Shown here: positions 22,738 to 26,342 of the stretch, in pieces
Layout: every line of letters starts with the position of its first letter
Numbering within the stretch: the stretch's first letter is position 1
Assembly (NCBI RefSeq): GCF_947378715.1
Contig: NZ_CANCLE010000040.1
Location: 1 to 26,342 of the forward strand
Origin: Phenylobacterium aquaticum
GTDB lineage: Bacteria > Pseudomonadota > Alphaproteobacteria > Caulobacterales > Caulobacteraceae
Length of the DNA: 26,342 nt
Direction of reading: 5' to 3'
The notes under the pieces: model-generated
Database searches by the model: none
Seen by the model: only the letters and a program-made list of their open reading frames with translations
Told to the model about the DNA's origin: nothing
Translations under genes and position numbers: made by a program

Positions 22738-24369
22738 ATGGACCGGCCCGCCCTGATCGCCCTGGCCAGGACCTGGGCGCCGCGCCTGCCTAGCCTGGCG
22801 CTGGGCGGTCTGCTGGCGATCTATCTGGCCTTCGCCTTCCGGGGCCTGTCGACCTCGAGCTACTGGATCGACGAGCTCTTCACCCTGTTCGTGGTCGATC
22901 ATCACGGCGGCTGGAGCGAGGTCATGGCCCGGGCGCTCACCGACACCCACCCGCCGGCCTATTATCTGGCGCTCAATGGCTGGATCGCCCTGTTCGGATC
23001 GTCGGAGGCGGCGGTTCGAAGCCTGAGCGCGCTGTGCGCCACCGGCGCCGTGATCGTCTTCATCGGCGGAACCCGAGGGGTCTATTCCCTGCGGGCGCGG
23101 CTGTTCGCCGGCCTGTTGGCGACCGGCTCGGCCTGGTGGTTCATGCAATCGCAGAACGGGCGCAACTACGCCTTCTGCATGCTGGCCAGCGCCGTCCTGG
23201 CCACGGCGGCGGTCGCCATCCGCCGCAGGCTGGCCCTGGGCGGCCCCTTCCCTGCGCGCGCCGTCGGGGCCTTGGCCGCGGCGGGCCTGATCGGGTCCTT
23301 GGGCCATTTCTACATGCTGCTGCAGACCGGCATGATCTTCGCCGCGCTCATCCTCACCACCCGCGACCGCCGGGTGCAGGCGACCGTGGCCGCCGCCGGC
23401 CTGGCGATCCTGGCCGTGACCCTGGCCTATATCCACGCCTTGCGCGCCCACACCCTGCAGGACTTCGCGGCCCTCTGGTTCGGCAAGGACTGGGCCTTCT
23501 TCCAGATGGAGCTCAATGGCGTCTGGCAGGATCTCATGGACTGGACGGTCGGGGCCGCCCTGGCTGTCCTCGTCCTGGCCATGATGGTCTGGCGCGGTCG
23601 CGCGGCCCAAACGCCTGGAGGCGCGGATCGCGGGCTGGGCGACTGGATCGCGGCGGCGGGACTGTTCGCGGCCATCGCCGCCGCCCTGCTGGGGGTGATC
23701 GTCACCCTGGTCTATACCCCGTCCTTCTCCGACCAGAATGTCCTGGTCGCCTTCCCCCTGATCTGGCCGGGCGCCGCCTGGCTCTATGACGCCGCCCTGG
23801 GATCACGCGGGCCGCCCTGGGAGACGGCGATCGGCCTGGCGGTGGTCGCCTGCCTGGCGCCGCGCCTGGGCGACCTGGAGCGGCGCGACGTGCAGCGGAT
23901 GGAGGATTGGCGGGGATCGGCCGCCTATGTCAGCGGCCTGGCCGCCTGCCGGGGCCAGGACATCCCGGTGGTCCTGCCCTTCCGTTTCGGCCCCTCGACC
24001 TCCTTCTTCCGCAGGCTCGCCGAGGTCGATTTCTTCGGCCGCTATTATCGCGGCGGCGGATCGCTCAAGGCCTTCCTGCCCGACGAGCTGGCGCGCGATC
24101 CGACCTTGAAGCCGCTCTACGCCCCCCGCGCCCACGGCGGTTGCCCGGTCCTGGCCTGGAGCGTCCACGATGTCGGCCCGCCCGACGCCGAAAGGATCAG
24201 GGCCGCCCTGGCCGCCCGCCTCGAACTGGCCGGGGCAAAGGTCGTCGCCCATGGCTTCCCGAGCGATTTCGGGCCGAACGACGACGCGCCGAATGGCGAC
24301 TGGGCTTATGTCTATGAGGTGGCCAGGCCGGTTCCCCCTAGCCCCGCCCACCGGCTCAGGGTCAGATAG
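22738..24369 (+). CDS. membrane GT-C glycosyltransferase (ArnT/PMT-like)
   Basis: Polytopic inner-membrane protein, 543 aa, about ten hydrophobic segments and a C-terminal soluble tail from ~residue 385. GT-C hallmarks: D45-E46 in SYWIDELFT in the first periplasmic loop, and D69 in DTHPPAYY, as in PMT_2/ArnT-type enzymes that use polyprenyl-phosphate sugars. The acceptor (lipid, polysaccharide or protein) is unknown. ATG 22738 is preceded at 7 nt by GGGAAGG; the frame upstream to 22567 lacks support. It lies 22 nt upstream of the DUF885 gene, possibly co-transcribed. Confidence 0.82.
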   Translation: MDRPALIALARTWAPRLPSLALGGLLAIYLAFAFRGLSTSSYWIDELFTLFVVDHHGGWSEVMARALTDTHPPAYYLALNGWIALFGSSEAAVRSLSALCATGAVIVFIGGTRGVYSLRARLFAGLLATGSAWWFMQSQNGRNYAFCMLASAVLATAAVAIRRRLALGGPFPARAVGALAAAGLIGSLGHFYMLLQTGMIFAALILTTRDRRVQATVAAAGLAILAVTLAYIHALRAHTLQDFAALWFGKDWAFFQMELNGVWQDLMDWTVGAALAVLVLAMMVWRGRAAQTPGGADRGLGDWIAAAGLFAAIAAALLGVIVTLVYTPSFSDQNVLVAFPLIWPGAAWLYDAALGSRGPPWETAIGLAVVACLAPRLGDLERRDVQRMEDWRGSAAYVSGLAACRGQDIPVVLPFRFGPSTSFFRRLAEVDFFGRYYRGGGSLKAFLPDELARDPTLKPLYAPRAHGGCPVLAWSVHDVGPPDAERIRAALAARLELAGAKVVAHGFPSDFGPNDDAPNGDWAYVYEVARPVPPSPAHRLRVR

Positions 24370-24391
24370 CGCCACGCTTTCGGAGCTCTGC

Positions 24392-26173
24392 ATGTCCCGC
24401 CTCGCCTCTCGCCTCAGCCTCGCCGTCCTGTTCGCCGCCACCGCCCTGTCCACAACCGCGATCTCCACCTCCGCTGGAGCGGCTGGCGGATCTGCGGATG
24501 CAAGGTTCAAGGCGCTCTACACCCGCGAATGGGCCTGGCGCAGCGCCGAGCTGGAGGGGGAGGAGGGCGAGGATTCCACCGATCGCATGGCCGACCATCT
24601 GCCGCGCATCGACGCCGCCCACCAGGCCGCGCGCCTGGCCTATTGGACCAAGGTGATGGGCGAGCTGGACGCCATTCCGGCCGCCAGCCTGTCGCCGGAG
24701 GCCCAGGTCAACGCCCAGATCTATCACGACCAGATCGCCGTCCTGATCAACCAGCAGAAGTTCAAGGACTACGAGAAGCCGCTGAACGGCGACTCCGCCT
24801 TCTGGTCGGACCTGACGGGCGAGGCCCGCAAGCCCCTGCGCGACGCCGCCGAATATGAGCGCTACATCACCCAGCTGACCGACTTCCCACGCTATTTCGG
24901 CGAGGAGATCGTCAATATGCGCGCCGGCCTGGCGCGCGGCTTCACCCCGCCCCAGGTCGTGCTCAAAGGCCGCGACGCTTCCATCGCCTCGGTCGCCGAG
25001 GCCAAGGGCGAAGCCAATCCCTATTTCGGCCCCTTGAAGCAGATGCCGGCCTCGATCCCCGCCGCCGACCAGGCGCGGCTGAAGGCCAAGGCCCTGGCCG
25101 CCATCGAGGGCTCGGTGATCCCGGCCTATGCCGATCTGCTCAGCTTCATGCGGACGACCTATCTGCCCGCCGCGCGCACCGATCTGGCGGCCGAGACCCT
25201 GCCCGACGGCAAGGCCTATTATCAAAGCAAGATCAAGGAGTTCACCACCCTCGACATGACCGCCGACCAGATCCACGCGCTCGGTCTGTCAGAGGTGGCC
25301 AAGATCCACGCCCAGATGCTGGACGTCATGAAGGAGACCGGGTTCCAGGGCGATTTCCCGGCCTTCCTGACCTATCTGCGCACCGATCCGAAGTTCTACG
25401 CCAAGACCCCGGAAGAGCTGCTGATGCGGGCGGCCTGGATCGCCAAGCGGTTCGACGGCAAGGCCGAGCAGTATTTCGGCTATCTGCCGCGCAAGCGGTT
25501 CGCGATCATCCCGGTGCCGGACGACATCGCCCCCTACTACACTTCCGGTCGCGGCGGCCCGGGCGTCTATCTGGTCAACACCTACAACCTGCCGTCCCGT
25601 CCGCTGTACAATCTGACGGCGCTCACCCTGCACGAAAGCGCGCCGGGCCACGCCTTCCAGATGCCGATCGCGATGGAGCACAAGGAACAGCCGAAGTTCC
25701 GCCAGGAGGTCTACATCTCCGCCTTCGGCGAGGGCTGGGCGCTCTATTGCGAGAAGCTCGGCCTCGAGATGGGCATGTACGAGACGCCCTATGACCGGTT
25801 CGGCATGCTGACCTACCAGATGTGGCGCGCCGCCCGCCTGGTGGTCGACACCGGCATCCATTCCAAGGGCTGGGCGCGGGCGCAGGCGCAAGCATTCCTG
25901 CACGACAACACTGCGCTCAGCGACCACGAGATCGAGACCGAGGTCGACCGCTATATCGGCTGGCCGGGCCAGGCCCTGGCCTATTACCTGGGCGAGGCGA
26001 CCATCCTGGCGGCCCGCGAGAAGGCCGAGAAGGCCCTGGGCCCGAAGTTCAACCTGCGCGCCTTCCACGACACCGTGCTGGAACTGGGCAGCGTACCCAT
26101 GCCGGTGCTCACCGACCGCATCGACCGCTTTATCGCCGAGGGCGGCAAGGGCCCCTATCCGGATCTGGAGTGA
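24392..26173 (+). CDS. DUF885 family secreted putative metallopeptidase
   Basis: 593 aa with a signal peptide (residues 1-31; RLSLAVLFAATALSTTAIS then SAGAA), so exported. It matches DUF885 over nearly full length, including the motif HESAPGH (414-420), E447 in FGEGWALYCE, and the tail WPGQALAYYLGEATI. HExxxGH plus the downstream Glu suggests a zinc peptidase of carboxypeptidase-like type; activity is inferred from motif only. ATG 24392 has GGAG about 7 nt upstream. The long in-frame extension to 24170 runs inside the upstream gene and is rejected. The gene ends before an intergenic repeat. Confidence 0.88.
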   Translation: MSRLASRLSLAVLFAATALSTTAISTSAGAAGGSADARFKALYTREWAWRSAELEGEEGEDSTDRMADHLPRIDAAHQAARLAYWTKVMGELDAIPAASLSPEAQVNAQIYHDQIAVLINQQKFKDYEKPLNGDSAFWSDLTGEARKPLRDAAEYERYITQLTDFPRYFGEEIVNMRAGLARGFTPPQVVLKGRDASIASVAEAKGEANPYFGPLKQMPASIPAADQARLKAKALAAIEGSVIPAYADLLSFMRTTYLPAARTDLAAETLPDGKAYYQSKIKEFTTLDMTADQIHALGLSEVAKIHAQMLDVMKETGFQGDFPAFLTYLRTDPKFYAKTPEELLMRAAWIAKRFDGKAEQYFGYLPRKRFAIIPVPDDIAPYYTSGRGGPGVYLVNTYNLPSRPLYNLTALTLHESAPGHAFQMPIAMEHKEQPKFRQEVYISAFGEGWALYCEKLGLEMGMYETPYDRFGMLTYQMWRAARLVVDTGIHSKGWARAQAQAFLHDNTALSDHEIETEVDRYIGWPGQALAYYLGEATILAAREKAEKALGPKFNLRAFHDTVLELGSVPMPVLTDRIDRFIAEGGKGPYPDLE

Positions 26174-26342
26174 CTACTCCTCCCCCAGCGCGCAGCGCGA
26201 TGTGGGGGAGGTGGATCCTGGCGCGCAGCGTCGGGAGACGCAGGGGGCCGCCGCGCGAGCAGCGGATGCGCCACTCGCCGCGTCCGACCCTTCGGGTCGG
26301 CCCCCTCAGCCCGCTTCGCGGACAGCTCCCCAGCGGGGGAGC
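26174..26342. repeat. dyad-rich intergenic repeat at right edge (REP/BIME-like)
   Basis: Nested palindromes: CCTCCCCCA with TGTGGGGGAGG, TCCGACC-CTTC-GGGTCGG, CCGCTTCGCGG, and a C-rich closing arm CTCCCC-AGC-GGGGGAG. Similar block logic to 10218-10350. It is cut by the window end, so its full size is unknown. No coding sense. Confidence 0.5.

Overview
The window is a high-GC alphaproteobacterial chromosome segment. It most likely comes from Caulobacteraceae (Caulobacter or Phenylobacterium type). The pointers are a recognisable rcdA (cell-cycle proteolysis adaptor, DUF1465), a large TonB-dependent receptor, tandem GPH-family transporters, Caulobacterales-style dyad-rich intergenic repeats, and very GC-biased codons that throw long false ORFs on the opposite strand. 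All assignments come from reading motifs in the sequence; no database search was run.

Left part (1-9261), probably an uptake/catabolism module: the 3' part of a tandem-domain TetR regulator; two adjacent GPH-type MFS symporters in one operon on the minus strand; a TonB-dependent outer-membrane receptor on the minus strand; a divergently transcribed short-chain dehydrogenase; and a PIG3-type quinone oxidoreductase. The substrate cannot be read from the sequence. Two adenylate-forming acyl-CoA ligases further right (12619-15848) could belong to the same kind of metabolism.

Middle part (9348-14091), housekeeping genes: a DUF1192 protein, rcdA, rpmE (zinc-free ribosomal protein L31) and an ABCB-type exporter. 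A textbook sigma-54 -24/-12 element lies between the DUF1192 gene and rcdA. RcdA is known in Caulobacter to help degrade TacA, itself a sigma-54 activator, so this element suggests a testable feedback loop. It is the observation I rank highest.

Right part (14092-26342): two divergent acyl-CoA ligases, the second translationally coupled to an RraA-family gene; tRNA-Ser(CGA); then a glycan/protein-glycosylation-like cluster. The cluster has a TPR plus GT9/GT41-fold protein overlapping a secreted HExxH metallopeptidase, a small basic protein, a DegT/DnrJ sugar aminotransferase, a TPR-GT41 (O-GlcNAc-transferase-like) protein, a NeuD/PglD-like acyltransferase and a GT-C membrane glycosyltransferase. 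A secreted DUF885 peptidase-like protein closes the series.

Architecture: four convergent gene pairs end within 3 nt of each other or overlap by 4-6 nt, leaving no room for terminators. The convergent rcdA/rpmE pair instead shares a strong bidirectional terminator. I saw no CRISPR array, transposase, integrase, phage gene or plasmid gene.
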